From DAOUJW01 sp034422115 (GTDB lineage: Bacteria > Chloroflexota > Dehalococcoidia > Lucifugimonadales > UBA2985), in the NCBI GenBank assembly GCA_034422115.1, contig DAOUJW010000026.1, forward strand, positions 9,816 through 73,815: 64,000 nt of DNA, in the 5' to 3' direction. The translations under genes and the position numbers were made by a program. The notes below the pieces were generated by a model. It saw nothing but the letters and a program-made list of their open reading frames with translations, ran no database searches and had not been told where the DNA came from. The number at the start of each line of letters is the position of its first letter. Position 1 is the stretch's first letter. This document shows positions 8,008-16,442 of the stretch, in pieces.

Positions 8008-9855
8008 CTATCTCCTGTCTCCCAGCGGCGAGCCGGAGCCGGGAGCTACGTTTATTCTTCCTACTGGCGCGTACAGAGAGAGCAGCCGCCCCAGGGGTGT
8101 GAGCGCCACTATCCTCAGGATTGTGCGGGTCACCGTGAGCGCCGAGAACATGCTGATGGCCACGCCGATGAACAGGGTGACGGCGAATCCGCTCACCAGC
8201 CCCGTGCCCAGCCTTGTGCCGAACCAGAAGAGGATGGCGCACGTGATGAACGTCGATACGTTGCTGTCCCGTATGGCGGGCCATGCGCGGTTGAATCCCG
8301 TCTCCGTGGCCGCCATGAGGGAGCGGCCGCTTCGCAGCTCCTCTTTAACGCGTTCAAAGATGAGGATGTTGGCGTCAACCGCCATGCCCAGGGACAGGAT
8401 GAAGGCGGCTATTCCGCCCAGGGTCAGTGTGATGGGCCACAGCTTCAGGACTGCTATGACGATCAGCCCGTACGTTACCAGGGCGAAGCACGCCACCAGC
8501 CCGGGCAGCTTGTAGTAGAGGGCCATGAACAGCAGGACTATGCCAAGGCCAATCATGCCGGCCACCAGGCTCTTCTGCAGGGAGTCCTCTCCCAGGGTGG
8601 CGTCCACCTCAAGCTCCTGGATAAGCTCCAGGGGCACCTGAAGGCGACCGGACTCCAGCTGAATGGAGATGGTGCGAACCCGCTCAGGCGTGAAATCGGG
8701 GCTTTGGATGAACGCCCGGCCGCCTGCGATCACCTGGCGCGCTATGGGGTCGATGAGCAGCTCGTCGTCCAGGAAGAAGGCCGTGCGGTTGCGCGTTCCC
8801 GCTATGTCCTGGGTGTGCCTCGCGAACTTCCTGGCGCCATCGCTGTCGAACTCAATGTTCACAATCGGTATGCCCAGGGTCGGGTGCGTGCCCGCATACG
8901 CCCTTGCAAGGTCGTCGCCCGTGAGGTTCAGTTCCGTGTCAACGTGGTAGTCCGGGTCCTCGCACCTCTGGGTGATGTCCTCCGGGTCGTTGAGGCAGGT
9001 GCGCTCCTTTAGCTCCAGTCTCGCCGTCTGCCCAATGAGCCGCTTGGCCTCCTCCACGCCTCCGGTTATCACGAAGGAGAGGTCCTGTATCTCTGAGGTG
9101 TTCAGGGAGGGAAGCTGCAACTGCACCGACTCCAGGACGGACTGCCGCTCCGCCTGATCCAGCGAGGGGAACTCCACCACGAAGGAGGTGTCCGACCGCC
9201 TGATTACGGTGGCGTCCTCCCGCCCCACGGCCCCGCTGACGGTATCGGCGTCCACCCCCTCCGTGAAGGTGAGGGACATCCTGACTGCCGGGAATGCCTC
9301 CTGCAGAGCCTGGTGGATGTCGTCCCGCTCCGCGGTTGCAATCACGTTTCCGTCCGCATCCAGCTCCTGGGACCTCAGGTCGGGAAGCTCTATGACGTAG
9401 TTGCGGTCGCCATCCTGCTCGATGGTCGCGTTGGTGCGTCCCACGTTGTCCAGAACGGCTCGGAGCTCCTCTATGCGCACGTTCTGCTGAAACTCAACCT
9501 GGGCCTTGGTTATGCCAACGCCCGGAAGCTGAACCAGCACCCGGTCCGCGCCCATGCTCTGGATGATGGGTTCTGCCACGCCAAAGGCGTTGACGCGCCG
9601 CTCTATGGTCTGGATAACCCCTTCCATCTGGTCGGAAGTGGGCGACTCGCTGCCCTCCTCGGGGAGGGCCTGGTAGATCAGGTGGCTTCCCCCTTCCAGG
9701 TCAAGACCCAGCCGCAAGCCCAGGATGCTGTCGGAGCCTCTGACGAAGTTGACGCCCCCTGCCGACAGGCGTATCTCCTGTATTGCGAGAGATGTCGCGG
9801 CAAGGGCCACGATGATGGCCACAAGTATAAAACGTTTCAGGGGGAATCTTCGCAT
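8008..9855 (-). CDS. secD: protein translocase subunit SecD
   Basis: 615 aa, typical length. An N-terminal TM helix, then LGLDLEGGSHLIYQ, a large periplasmic P1 region (about 60-400) including the FVITGGVEEA and GRAFIQSPDFTPE stretches, and a C-terminal block of membrane helices with LSLGMAVDANILIFERVKEE, the conserved proton-relay TM4 motif. It pairs with SecF downstream. The 297-bp gap upstream, toward ftsZ, holds a family B repeat and a 12-bp hairpin; the secD promoter should lie close to 9860-9900, where the sequence is AT-rich. Confidence 0.96.
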   Translation of the reverse strand: MRRFPLKRFILVAIIVALAATSLAIQEIRLSAGGVNFVRGSDSILGLRLGLDLEGGSHLIYQALPEEGSESPTSDQMEGVIQTIERRVNAFGVAEPIIQSMGADRVLVQLPGVGITKAQVEFQQNVRIEELRAVLDNVGRTNATIEQDGDRNYVIELPDLRSQELDADGNVIATAERDDIHQALQEAFPAVRMSLTFTEGVDADTVSGAVGREDATVIRRSDTSFVVEFPSLDQAERQSVLESVQLQLPSLNTSEIQDLSFVITGGVEEAKRLIGQTARLELKERTCLNDPEDITQRCEDPDYHVDTELNLTGDDLARAYAGTHPTLGIPIVNIEFDSDGARKFARHTQDIAGTRNRTAFFLDDELLIDPIARQVIAGGRAFIQSPDFTPERVRTISIQLESGRLQVPLELIQELEVDATLGEDSLQKSLVAGMIGLGIVLLFMALYYKLPGLVACFALVTYGLIVIAVLKLWPITLTLGGIAAFILSLGMAVDANILIFERVKEELRSGRSLMAATETGFNRAWPAIRDSNVSTFITCAILFWFGTRLGTGLVSGFAVTLFIGVAISMFSALTVTRTILRIVALTPLGRLLSLYAPVGRINVAPGSGSPLGDRR

Positions 9856-9972
9856 ATATTTTCCTTGGCGTTAGGTCTACTATATTCTACGCAACAAAAG
9901 TCAAAAGGCAAGGGGTTCAGGGGTATTCTTGAGATGTGTTGGCGGTGGGAACGCCCGAGGGAACATCTCTTC

Positions 9973-10013
9973 CCGCCCGCTCAAATGGTTCGGCAGGCTC
10001 ACCATGAGCGGTG
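9973..10013. repeat. family B intergenic palindrome
   Basis: CCGCTCAAATGGTTCGGCAGGCTCACCATGAGCGG: inverted CCGCTCA/TGAGCGG ends around an inner TTCGxCAGGCTCA core. The same ends and core recur near 14191, 14277, 18363, 18451, 29192, 57178, 57236 and 60528. Confidence 0.75.
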
Positions 10014-10090
10014 AGTAAAGCGTTATCAGCACATCATTGTTATCGTTATCGCTCACTGAAATGCTGACTCGGCCCATCTCTCAGACGCGA

Positions 10091-10120
10091 TGAGGCCACC
10101 TACGGAGCTAGGTGGCCTCA
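10091..10120. repeat. perfect 12-bp hairpin between ftsZ and secD
   Basis: TGAGGCCACCTA and TAGGTGGCCTCA form a perfect 12-bp stem around a 6-nt loop, about 33 bp past the ftsZ stop. A run of A follows on the plus strand, so for the minus-strand ftsZ transcript the T-run precedes the stem instead of following it. It may still slow or end transcription, or protect the mRNA 3' end, but it is not a canonical intrinsic terminator for ftsZ. Confidence 0.5.
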
Positions 10121-10152
10121 AAAAATGCTCCCGACAATAAGGCGGGATACTT

Positions 10153-11241
10153 CTAGTAGATCCGTGCCCTCCTCTTGTTGTTGTTCTGCCTTCTGAGGAA
10201 AGGCGGAATCTCAAGTTCTGCCTCGTCATGGATGGCGTCCATGATGAGCTGCGAAATGTGGTCGTCGTTCTCAGGCACGCGCTCCTCCGAGGAGAAGCCG
10301 GTGGCGATGATGGTTATCTTGACCTCGTCCTCCATCTTCAGGTCGGTGACCATGCCGAAGAAGATGTTGGCGTCCGGGTCAGCCGCCTCCCGGATTACGT
10401 CTGCGGCCGCCTGGACCTCCAGGAGGGACAGGTCCGTGCCTCCGGTCACGTTGTAGAGTATTCCCTTTGCGCCCTCAATGGACACGTCCAGGAGCGCGCT
10501 GCTCACGGCGTTCCTGGCCGCCTCCACCGCCTTGTTCTCTCCGGTGCCCCGGCCAATGGCCATCCACGCTGCCCCTGCGTTGCTCATCACCGTCTTCACG
10601 TCGGCAAAGTCAAGGTTGACCTCTCCGGGCACGGTCACCAGCTCGGCGATGGACTGCACCCCCTGGCGCAGCACGTCGTCCGCCAGGCGGAAGGCGTTCT
10701 CCATTGTCACCGTCTCGTCGCACACGGCGAAGAGGCGGTCGTTGGGGATGATGATCAGGGTGTCCACCTTCTCCTTCAGCCGGGCTATGCCCTCATCCGC
10801 CAGCTTCCGACGGCGGCTGCCCTCAAAGCTGAATGGTTTTGTGACGACCGCTATGGTCAGGGACTCGGCCTCCTTGGCGATCTCGGCCACCACCGGCGCT
10901 GCGCCGGTCCCGGTGCCGCCGCCCATGCCTGCCGCCACGAACACCATGTCGGAGTCCCTTATGGCCTCATACAGCTCTTCGCGGCTCTCCTCTGCGGAGT
11001 CCTTGCCCTTTTCGGGGTCTCCGCCGACGCCCAGGCCCCTGGTCAGCTTCTCCCCCATGCGAATCCTCAGTGGCACTTCTGAGCGCATGAGCGCCTGGGA
11101 GTCTGTGTTGACACCCACGTACTCAACGCCCTGGACCCGCTCCCTGAACATCCGGGAGACCGCGTTGCAGCCTCCCCCGCCTACACCCACGACCTTGATC
11201 CTGGCTATACCATCGTTCTCATAGGACTGTCCTGCCATCAC
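10153..11241 (-). CDS. ftsZ: cell division protein FtsZ
   Basis: Tubulin-like GTPase that polymerises into the division ring. 362 aa; KVVGVGGGGCNAVSRM near the N-terminus and the GGGTGTG nucleotide-binding signature at about 107-113, then the NNPDRL-like segment (here IIIPNDRLFAV) and the T7-loop region NLDFADVKTVM. The C-terminal linker is very short, ending in EIPPFLRRQ and a basic tail, the site used by FtsA and other partners. Either GTG 11241 or ATG 11238 can serve as start; AAAGGAGG lies upstream. It follows ftsA by 10 nt. Confidence 0.97.
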   Translation of the reverse strand: MMAGQSYENDGIARIKVVGVGGGGCNAVSRMFRERVQGVEYVGVNTDSQALMRSEVPLRIRMGEKLTRGLGVGGDPEKGKDSAEESREELYEAIRDSDMVFVAAGMGGGTGTGAAPVVAEIAKEAESLTIAVVTKPFSFEGSRRRKLADEGIARLKEKVDTLIIIPNDRLFAVCDETVTMENAFRLADDVLRQGVQSIAELVTVPGEVNLDFADVKTVMSNAGAAWMAIGRGTGENKAVEAARNAVSSALLDVSIEGAKGILYNVTGGTDLSLLEVQAAADVIREAADPDANIFFGMVTDLKMEDEVKITIIATGFSSEERVPENDDHISQLIMDAIHDEAELEIPPFLRRQNNNKRRARIY

Positions 11242-11251
11242 TACACCTCCT

Positions 11252-12481
11252 TTATACCTGTGACTTGCGCGAGAAAATGTTTAACCAGTGCTTCCGATGG
11301 TTGCGCTTGGCGTGACCGTTGCCGTTGACCCCGTGCTGCTGTTTTGCATCCCAGAGGAGAAGCCCCAGGCCCGTGGAGTAAGAGGGGTCTTCCAGGTCGT
11401 CCGGGACCCATGCCGATGCTTCAGGCACGCCGATTCTCACCGGCCCCGGCCAGATGTTGCCCGCAAGCTCCAGCAGGCCGGGCAGCTTTGCCGAGCCGCC
11501 GGTCAGAACGAGTCCTCCCGGAGGGATGCCGTTCAGACCCGAGACGTTCACCTCTCTGCGAACGATGCGCAGCAGCTCATCCATTCGCTCGTTGATTACC
11601 TGGCACAGGTCGTGCCGGGAGACCAGGGCGGCGTCCTGGTTGCCGAAACCGGGCAGGTTGACGTCCTCCTCCTGGTCTACCGTATCGGCAAGGGCGTGGC
11701 CGAACTGGATCTTCGCCTCTTCGGCCGCCAGGAAGAACGTGGTAAAGGCAATGGATATGTCACGCGAGATCTGGAAGCCGCCCACGGGGATGACCTTGCT
11801 GTGCCATATGCTGCCGTCGATGAAAATGGATGCGTGGGTGCTGCCGCCGCCGATGTCCGCCAGCACAACGCCCATCTCCCGCTCATCCTCGGAGAGGACG
11901 GCCTCTGCGCTGGCCAGGGGCTCCATTATCAGGCCGTTTAGCTTGACCTTTGTCCTGCGGAAGGCCTCTACCAGGTTGTCTATGGAGGTGGGGTCACCCA
12001 TTACCACGTGGCTTTCCACCTCAACGGAGGAGGCGTACATGCCAATGGGGTCCCGCACGCCCCAGGTGCCGTCCACGGAGTAGTCCCTGGGTATCACGTG
12101 GAGAATCCTGACCTCCCCGCCGTTGTGGTTGGCGTAGCAGGCCCTGAGCATCTGCTTCAGGTCCTCTGAGTCCACCGGGCTGTCGTAGTTGCGATTGCCC
12201 AGTGAGGCGCGGGAGTTGATGCAGCTTATGTGGGAACCGGATACCCCGGCGCACACGGACGTTATTCGAATGCCGGACTGGGCCTCAGCCTCCCGCATGG
12301 ACTCCTGTATCGCCTGGCTGGCCTCGGCGATGTTGCTGACGGTACCCTTCTGCATTCCACGGGAGGGCACTTTGCCGACACCCAGGACCTGCATGTCGTC
12401 GGGGCCCTGGGAGCGCCCGATGAGCGTACAGATCTTTGACGTGCCTACGTCTACAGCAACGTGTACCGTTTCGTTCTTCAT
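11252..12481 (-). CDS. ftsA: cell division protein FtsA
   Basis: Actin-fold ATPase that tethers FtsZ to the membrane. 409 aa; phosphate-binding motifs VAVDVGTSKICTLIG and VLADIGGGSTHASIF, the ftsA-specific 1C (SHS2) region around 85-165, and LVLTGGSAKLPG. The C-terminus is rich in basic residues with aromatic and hydrophobic side chains (HRKHWLNIFSRK), fitting a membrane-binding amphipathic helix. It lies between rsmH and ftsZ, with no ftsQ or mur genes in between. Confidence 0.95.
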   Translation of the reverse strand: MKNETVHVAVDVGTSKICTLIGRSQGPDDMQVLGVGKVPSRGMQKGTVSNIAEASQAIQESMREAEAQSGIRITSVCAGVSGSHISCINSRASLGNRNYDSPVDSEDLKQMLRACYANHNGGEVRILHVIPRDYSVDGTWGVRDPIGMYASSVEVESHVVMGDPTSIDNLVEAFRRTKVKLNGLIMEPLASAEAVLSEDEREMGVVLADIGGGSTHASIFIDGSIWHSKVIPVGGFQISRDISIAFTTFFLAAEEAKIQFGHALADTVDQEEDVNLPGFGNQDAALVSRHDLCQVINERMDELLRIVRREVNVSGLNGIPPGGLVLTGGSAKLPGLLELAGNIWPGPVRIGVPEASAWVPDDLEDPSYSTGLGLLLWDAKQQHGVNGNGHAKRNHRKHWLNIFSRKSQV

Positions 12482-12617
12482 CTACTTTACCTCCCTTGGG
12501 GTAGTTGGCTTCCCAAAAGAGAATCCGACTGGCGTTGGGGGTGAGGTCTCCGGGGCGAGAGGGTTGTACCGCAAAGATTTAGCAACTTGGCGCCTGCCCC
12601 AGTTAGGCCTAGATGTA

Positions 12618-13568
12618 TTACTCCGGCGACCTTACCCCCATACCAGTACTTGGATCTGTAGAAGGGGTGTCCCCTTCTAAAGTACGCTCCGCCACCCGTA
12701 ATCGGGCGCTTCGACTCCTTGGGTTGGTGCGGACCTCCTCTTTGGAGGGGGAAATAATCCTTATTGTGGCCCGGTGAATGCTCCGAGCCTTTCTGTCGGC
12801 GTGTCTCATGAAGAGCTTTACTATGCGGTCTTCCAGAGAGTGATAGCTGATGACCACCAGCTTGCCGCCGGCCTTGAGCAGTGAGACCGCCTGACCCAGC
12901 GCGCTCTCCAGGTTGTCCAACTCCCGGTTCACCTCCATGCGAATGGCCTGGAAGGTGCGGGTTGCAGGGTGAATCCGCCCGAAGGAACGCCTCACCGCCC
13001 TCTCCACAACCTGGGCCAGCCGGAGGGACGTGTCTATGGGCCTGCTGTATACAATGGCGCTTGCAATGCGCCCTGCCCTTCGCTCCTCGCCGTAGGTGGA
13101 GAGGACGTTGGCAAGGTCTTTGCTTGAGTATTCGTTGACCACGTCCCACGCCGTCAGCTCCTGGCGGCTGTCGAACCGCATGTCCAGCGGCTCGTCCCTG
13201 CGGAAGGAGAAACCCCTTCCTCCGCCTTCCAGCTGCATTGAGGAGAGACCCAGGTCGAACAGGATGCCGTCCACAGGGGAGTACCCGTGCCTCCCGGCCA
13301 CCTGCTCCAGGTCCCGGAAGTTCTCGTTCACCAGGATGGCGGAGTCCCTGTAAGACCACAGCACCCTTTCGGCGGTCTTGAGGGCCTGGAGATCCATGTC
13401 CATGCCCAGCAGCCTGCCGCCGGGGGAAGCCATGTTCAGAATGGCGGAGGCGTGGCCTCCCTCTCCCACGGTGCAGTCTATGTAGTGGCCGCCGGGCCTC
13501 ACCGTGAGGGCCGTCATAACCTCTTGCACCATGACCGGAACGTGATATGGCATAGCAATAACGCTCAC
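12618..13568 (-). CDS. rsmH: 16S rRNA (cytosine-1402-N4)-methyltransferase RsmH
   Basis: MraW/RsmH methylates C1402 in the ribosomal P site. The SAM motif is DCTVGEGGHASAIL; further motifs are ILFDLGLSSMQL, RGFSFRRDEPLDMRFD and VISYHSLEDRIVK near the C-terminus. The listed start is GTG 13568, which overlaps the mraZ stop by 4 nt (GTGA). ATG 13553, giving MPYHVPVMVQEV, matches the usual family N-terminus and is equally possible. A 136-bp gap to ftsA contains no evident gene. Confidence 0.95.
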   Translation of the reverse strand: MSVIAMPYHVPVMVQEVMTALTVRPGGHYIDCTVGEGGHASAILNMASPGGRLLGMDMDLQALKTAERVLWSYRDSAILVNENFRDLEQVAGRHGYSPVDGILFDLGLSSMQLEGGGRGFSFRRDEPLDMRFDSRQELTAWDVVNEYSSKDLANVLSTYGEERRAGRIASAIVYSRPIDTSLRLAQVVERAVRRSFGRIHPATRTFQAIRMEVNRELDNLESALGQAVSLLKAGGKLVVISYHSLEDRIVKLFMRHADRKARSIHRATIRIISPSKEEVRTNPRSRSARLRVAERTLEGDTPSTDPSTGMGVRSPE

Positions 13569-14029
13569 GGATGCTCCTCTGAAGTTTCTGCTATAAGCCA
13601 GGCCTCTTCCTCAAGAGACTTGCTCTCCTCTACCCACGACTCTTTGGACCAGATCTCCAGGTAATCACCCATCCCGGCGATGACCACTTCATCGTTTATG
13701 CGGGCGTAGCTCCTCAGCGATGCCGGCAGGAGCACTCGCCCCTGTCTGTCGGCCTCTAGCTGGTAAGCGGATGTGAATGTTACTCTGCGCATTCTTCTGT
13801 TCTTTGCCCTGTTCATTGAGAGATTTGCCATTTTGCCGGCTTCTATCTCCCACCTGGCGGGCGTATAGACTGCGATGCATGGGTCGTATCCCCGGGTGAG
13901 GACAACGCCTCCTTTGAAGGCGTCTCTGTAGCGTGCCGGGAGGGATATACGCCCCTGCGGGTCCACCCGGTGCTCCTGTTCCCCAAAGAAAATGAAGAGA
14001 CCACTTTGCACCTTATTGCCCCAGAACAC
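13565..14029 (-). CDS. mraZ: transcriptional regulator MraZ
   Basis: 154-aa AbrB-fold DNA-binding protein with two SpoVT-like repeats; each carries the DPQGRISLPARYR / DRQGRVLLPASLR signature. MraZ usually represses its own operon through short repeats upstream of its promoter. Here it is first gene of mraZ-rsmH-ftsA-ftsZ, and 10-bp-spaced repeats lie just upstream (14050-14076). The stop overlaps rsmH. The first residues (MFWGNKVQSGLF) may be extra: a later start cannot be excluded. Confidence 0.94.
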   Translation of the reverse strand: MFWGNKVQSGLFIFFGEQEHRVDPQGRISLPARYRDAFKGGVVLTRGYDPCIAVYTPARWEIEAGKMANLSMNRAKNRRMRRVTFTSAYQLEADRQGRVLLPASLRSYARINDEVVIAGMGDYLEIWSKESWVEESKSLEEEAWLIAETSEEHP

Positions 14030-14049
14030 TCCTTTTTCTTCCTAACGCC

Positions 14050-14076
14050 ACCAAAGTTACCACACAATACCTCACA
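14050..14076 (-). promoter_or_regulatory. candidate MraZ operator repeats upstream of mraZ
   Basis: On the minus strand this reads TGAGG, 5 nt, TGTGG, 5 nt, TTGGT, so G-rich pentamers recur with a 10-bp period 20-50 nt before the mraZ start. Known MraZ sites in other bacteria are also short TG-rich boxes separated by about 5 nt. The sites are read by eye and the binding is inferred. Confidence 0.35.
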
Positions 14077-14190
14077 ACGCAATACCCTTTTGTGAGGAAT
14101 CTGGGGCCAATTTCCGAGAAGGACGGGACTATCCGGGAGTTGTCAAGGGGCGGTTGTCAGTGAACTCTCCGGGGGTGTTATGGACACACC

Positions 14191-14310
14191 ACCCGCTCAT
14201 CCCCGTATCAAGTACGGGGCAGGCTCTGAGCTTGTCGAAGGGTGAGCGGGGCTTACACTACGCCTTCGCTGCCTTTCCGCTCTGGTTCGACCAGGCTCAC
14301 CATGAGCGGG
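14191..14310. repeat. two family B palindromes in the mraZ upstream gap
   Basis: The 378-bp gap between mraZ and the small gene at 14408 carries a full-length family B element at 14191-14250 (CCGCTCA, inner CCCCGTATCAAGTACGGGG hairpin, CTTCGAC-type core, TGAGCGGG) and a shorter copy at 14277-14310 (TTCGACCAGGCTCACCATGAGCGG). Apart from these and the mraZ promoter region, I see no gene in the gap. Confidence 0.75.
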
Positions 14311-14407
14311 AAGGTAGCGGACTATTGAACAGGTGCGTCGGCATGTCAGCCCAACGCGCGGGAGCCAACGGGACGTTGAGTTCACGGCCTAAAAAGACCA
14401 GCGAGAG

Positions 14408-14686
14408 CTACGGGATCAGCCGGAGAAGCTGGGGCCTGGTCCTGGGCACGCGCTCAATCACGCCGCGGGCCTCCAGGTCAAGCTTCACAGTCTCTGTGTA
14501 CCACCTGATTGAGCCGTCAAAGCTGCCCGCTAACCTCTCCTCCACACCCTCCACCAGCTTTGTGTACGCCATTTCCCCTGCGGCCAGCGTATCGAGGATA
14601 GCGGCCTTCATTGCGTCGTACTTCTGCCGGGTGATGTTGACGCCCTGCTTGCCCTGGGGGTGCAGCGTAAGTATCCGCTCCTCCAT
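14408..14686 (-). CDS. small conserved protein, DUF6958-like
   Basis: 92 aa with no signal or membrane segment. The sequence has HPQGKQGVNITRQKYDAM, a central helix pair, and ends SIRWYTETVKLDLEARGVI followed by ER, a layout I associate with the DUF6958 family (recalled, not searched); the predicted fold resembles a small winged helix. It starts 2 nt after the trmD stop, so it is probably translated from the trmD transcript. Function unknown. Confidence 0.7.
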   Translation of the reverse strand: MEERILTLHPQGKQGVNITRQKYDAMKAAILDTLAAGEMAYTKLVEGVEERLAGSFDGSIRWYTETVKLDLEARGVIERVPRTRPQLLRLIP

Positions 14687-14688
14687 GT

Positions 14689-15453
14689 CTAGCCCTCCCC
14701 CCTATCCTCGGCCTCTTCCAGCAGCCGCAAGTCCTCAGGGGTGAGCCGCGCCTTATCAATGAGGTCAGGGCGTTGTCGTTGGGTGCGGCGCAGGGCCTGT
14801 TGGCGACGCCACCTGCGTATGGCCTCGTGGTTCCCGGACAGGAGCACGGGGGGCACGGGCCAGTCGCGGTAGGTGGCCGGCCGGGTGTACTGGGGGAACT
14901 GGAGCAGCCCCGAGGCGTGGGAGTCGTCTTCAATGGACGTGGTGTCACCCACGGCCCCCGGAAGCAGGCGCACGGCGGCGTCCACCACCGCCATCGCCGG
15001 AATCTCCCCGCCGCTCAGCACGTAGTCGCCAATGCTTATCTCCCGGTCAACAAGGTGCTCCCTCACACGCTCGTCCACGCCCTCGTAGTGGCCGCAGATG
15101 AGGATGATGTCCTGATGCAGAGCCAGGCCCGCCGCCGTCTCCTGGGTCAGCACGCTGCCCTGGGGCGACATCAGGATGACCGGAGCGTGGTCGGCTCGCT
15201 CCGGTGATACGGTCTCTGCGATGAGAGACTTCACGCTCTCCACGGCCAGGAAGAGGGGCTCCGGCTTCATCACCATTCCGCCGCCGCCGCCAAACGGGTA
15301 GTCGTCGACTATCCGATGCTTGTCCTGGGCGTAGTCCCGGATGTTGTGGATTTGTATGGAAGCCAGTCCCCGGTCCACGGCCCGCTTCACGATGCTCTCG
15401 TCAAAGGGCCCGCGGAACATGTCCGGGAAGAGGGTCAGGATGTGGATGTCCAT
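14689..15453 (-). CDS. trmD: tRNA (guanine-37-N1)-methyltransferase TrmD
   Basis: Methylates G37 next to the anticodon, preventing +1 frameshifting. 254 aa; the SPOUT trefoil-knot motifs are present: DDYPFGGGGGMVM, ILICGHYEGVDERV, and ISIGDYVLSGGE. It usually sits with rpsP-rimM-rplS, but here it lies between a MoaB/Mog gene (2 nt upstream) and the small DUF6958-like gene, so the ribosomal operon context is lost. Confidence 0.96.
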   Translation of the reverse strand: MDIHILTLFPDMFRGPFDESIVKRAVDRGLASIQIHNIRDYAQDKHRIVDDYPFGGGGGMVMKPEPLFLAVESVKSLIAETVSPERADHAPVILMSPQGSVLTQETAAGLALHQDIILICGHYEGVDERVREHLVDREISIGDYVLSGGEIPAMAVVDAAVRLLPGAVGDTTSIEDDSHASGLLQFPQYTRPATYRDWPVPPVLLSGNHEAIRRWRRQQALRRTQRQRPDLIDKARLTPEDLRLLEEAEDRGEG

Positions 15454-15455
15454 GC

Positions 15456-15950
15456 CTAGTTTGTGGGGTGCTGCTCCACCCTGGCCGTCTTGAGTAGCTC
15501 CATGGCGTGGGGAATGACGCCCATGATGGCCTCCAGGTTCTCTCTGACCGCCCTGGTGCTTCCTGGCAGGTTGATGATGAGGCAGCTGCCTCGTACGCCG
15601 GCGGTCCCCCTGCTTATCATTGCCATGGGCGTGTGGCTGAGGCCCGCCTGGCGCATGGCCTCCGGGATGCCCGGGACCGGACGCTGGATGACGGCCTGGG
15701 TGGCCTCAGGCGTCACGTCCCTGGGGCCAAGTCCTGTGCCTCCCGTCGTGACCAGCAGGTCCACCTCCCCGCTGTCGGCCCACTCCCTCAGCCTGTCGGA
15801 GATGACGTCAGCTTCATCCGGGACGATCTCGTATCGAGCGACGGAGAAGCCCAGTGGCTCCAGCATCTCGCGGATGGCCTGGCCGCTGGTGTCCTCCCGC
15901 TCGCCCTTCGACCCCATGTCGCTGCTGGTCAGTATGCCTAAGGTGAACAT
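15456..15950 (-). CDS. molybdopterin biosynthesis MoaB/Mog-family protein
   Basis: Adenylylates molybdopterin before molybdenum insertion. The fold's signature TTGGTG and GPRDVTPEA are present, with GSCLIINLPGS near the C-terminus. I use ATG 15950 (GGGGAGAG before it) as start because homology begins at MFTLGILTSSD; an upstream ATG at 15980 would add 10 residues. The choice between MoaB and MogA cannot be made here. Its stop is 2 nt from trmD, suggesting co-transcription. Confidence 0.9.
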   Translation of the reverse strand: MFTLGILTSSDMGSKGEREDTSGQAIREMLEPLGFSVARYEIVPDEADVISDRLREWADSGEVDLLVTTGGTGLGPRDVTPEATQAVIQRPVPGIPEAMRQAGLSHTPMAMISRGTAGVRGSCLIINLPGSTRAVRENLEAIMGVIPHAMELLKTARVEQHPTN

Positions 15951-16093
15951 CTCTCCCCGTGAGTCTTGCGGTTTTCTCAAACTATATCACACGCGCGAGT
16001 CCAATGTAGCGCCGCCGTGCGCCAGGCTTGACCACGCCTCAGATATGGGCAATAATGGGGTCAGCCTGAAAACAGAGCATGTATAGGAGCGCT

Positions 16094-16426
16094 ATGTATC
16101 GGAGAGAACTTCTGAAGGGCAGCACAGAGACACTTCTGCTCTCCCTCCTGACCCTGGAGCCCATGTACGGGTATCAGATGGTCAGGGAGATGGAGAAGAG
16201 GAGCAAGGGGTACTTCAGATTCAAGGAGGGTACTCTGTACTCCGCCCTCCACCGGCTGGAGCAGGACGGCCTCATTGACGGCAAGTGGCGAACGTCCGCC
16301 AGCGGCCAGCATCGCCGCTACTACTACATCACTGTCAAGGGACAGAACTTCCTTGAAAGTTTGCAGGAGGAGTGGAAGAGCTTCTCGCAAGCGGCAAACA
16401 TGATCATTGAGCCCGGTATCTCCTAG
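16094..16426 (+). CDS. PadR-family transcriptional regulator
   Basis: 110-aa winged-helix repressor: ETLLLSLLTLEPMYGYQMV, the recognition region FRFKEGTLYSALHRLEQDGLI, and the wing RRYYYITVKG. The start at ATG 16094 follows AGGAG; an ATG at 16079 with no ribosome site would add five residues. It is followed 17 nt on by a membrane protein with an N-terminal HAAS domain, the usual arrangement in which PadR controls the membrane partner's own operon. Confidence 0.9.
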   Translation: MYRRELLKGSTETLLLSLLTLEPMYGYQMVREMEKRSKGYFRFKEGTLYSALHRLEQDGLIDGKWRTSASGQHRRYYYITVKGQNFLESLQEEWKSFSQAANMIIEPGIS

Positions 16427-16442
16427 TCCGTAAGGGGTGTCG

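Noticed and set aside
10091..10120. Canonical rho-independent terminator of ftsZ
   Set aside because: The stem is strong, but on the minus strand the T-run comes before the stem, not after it.
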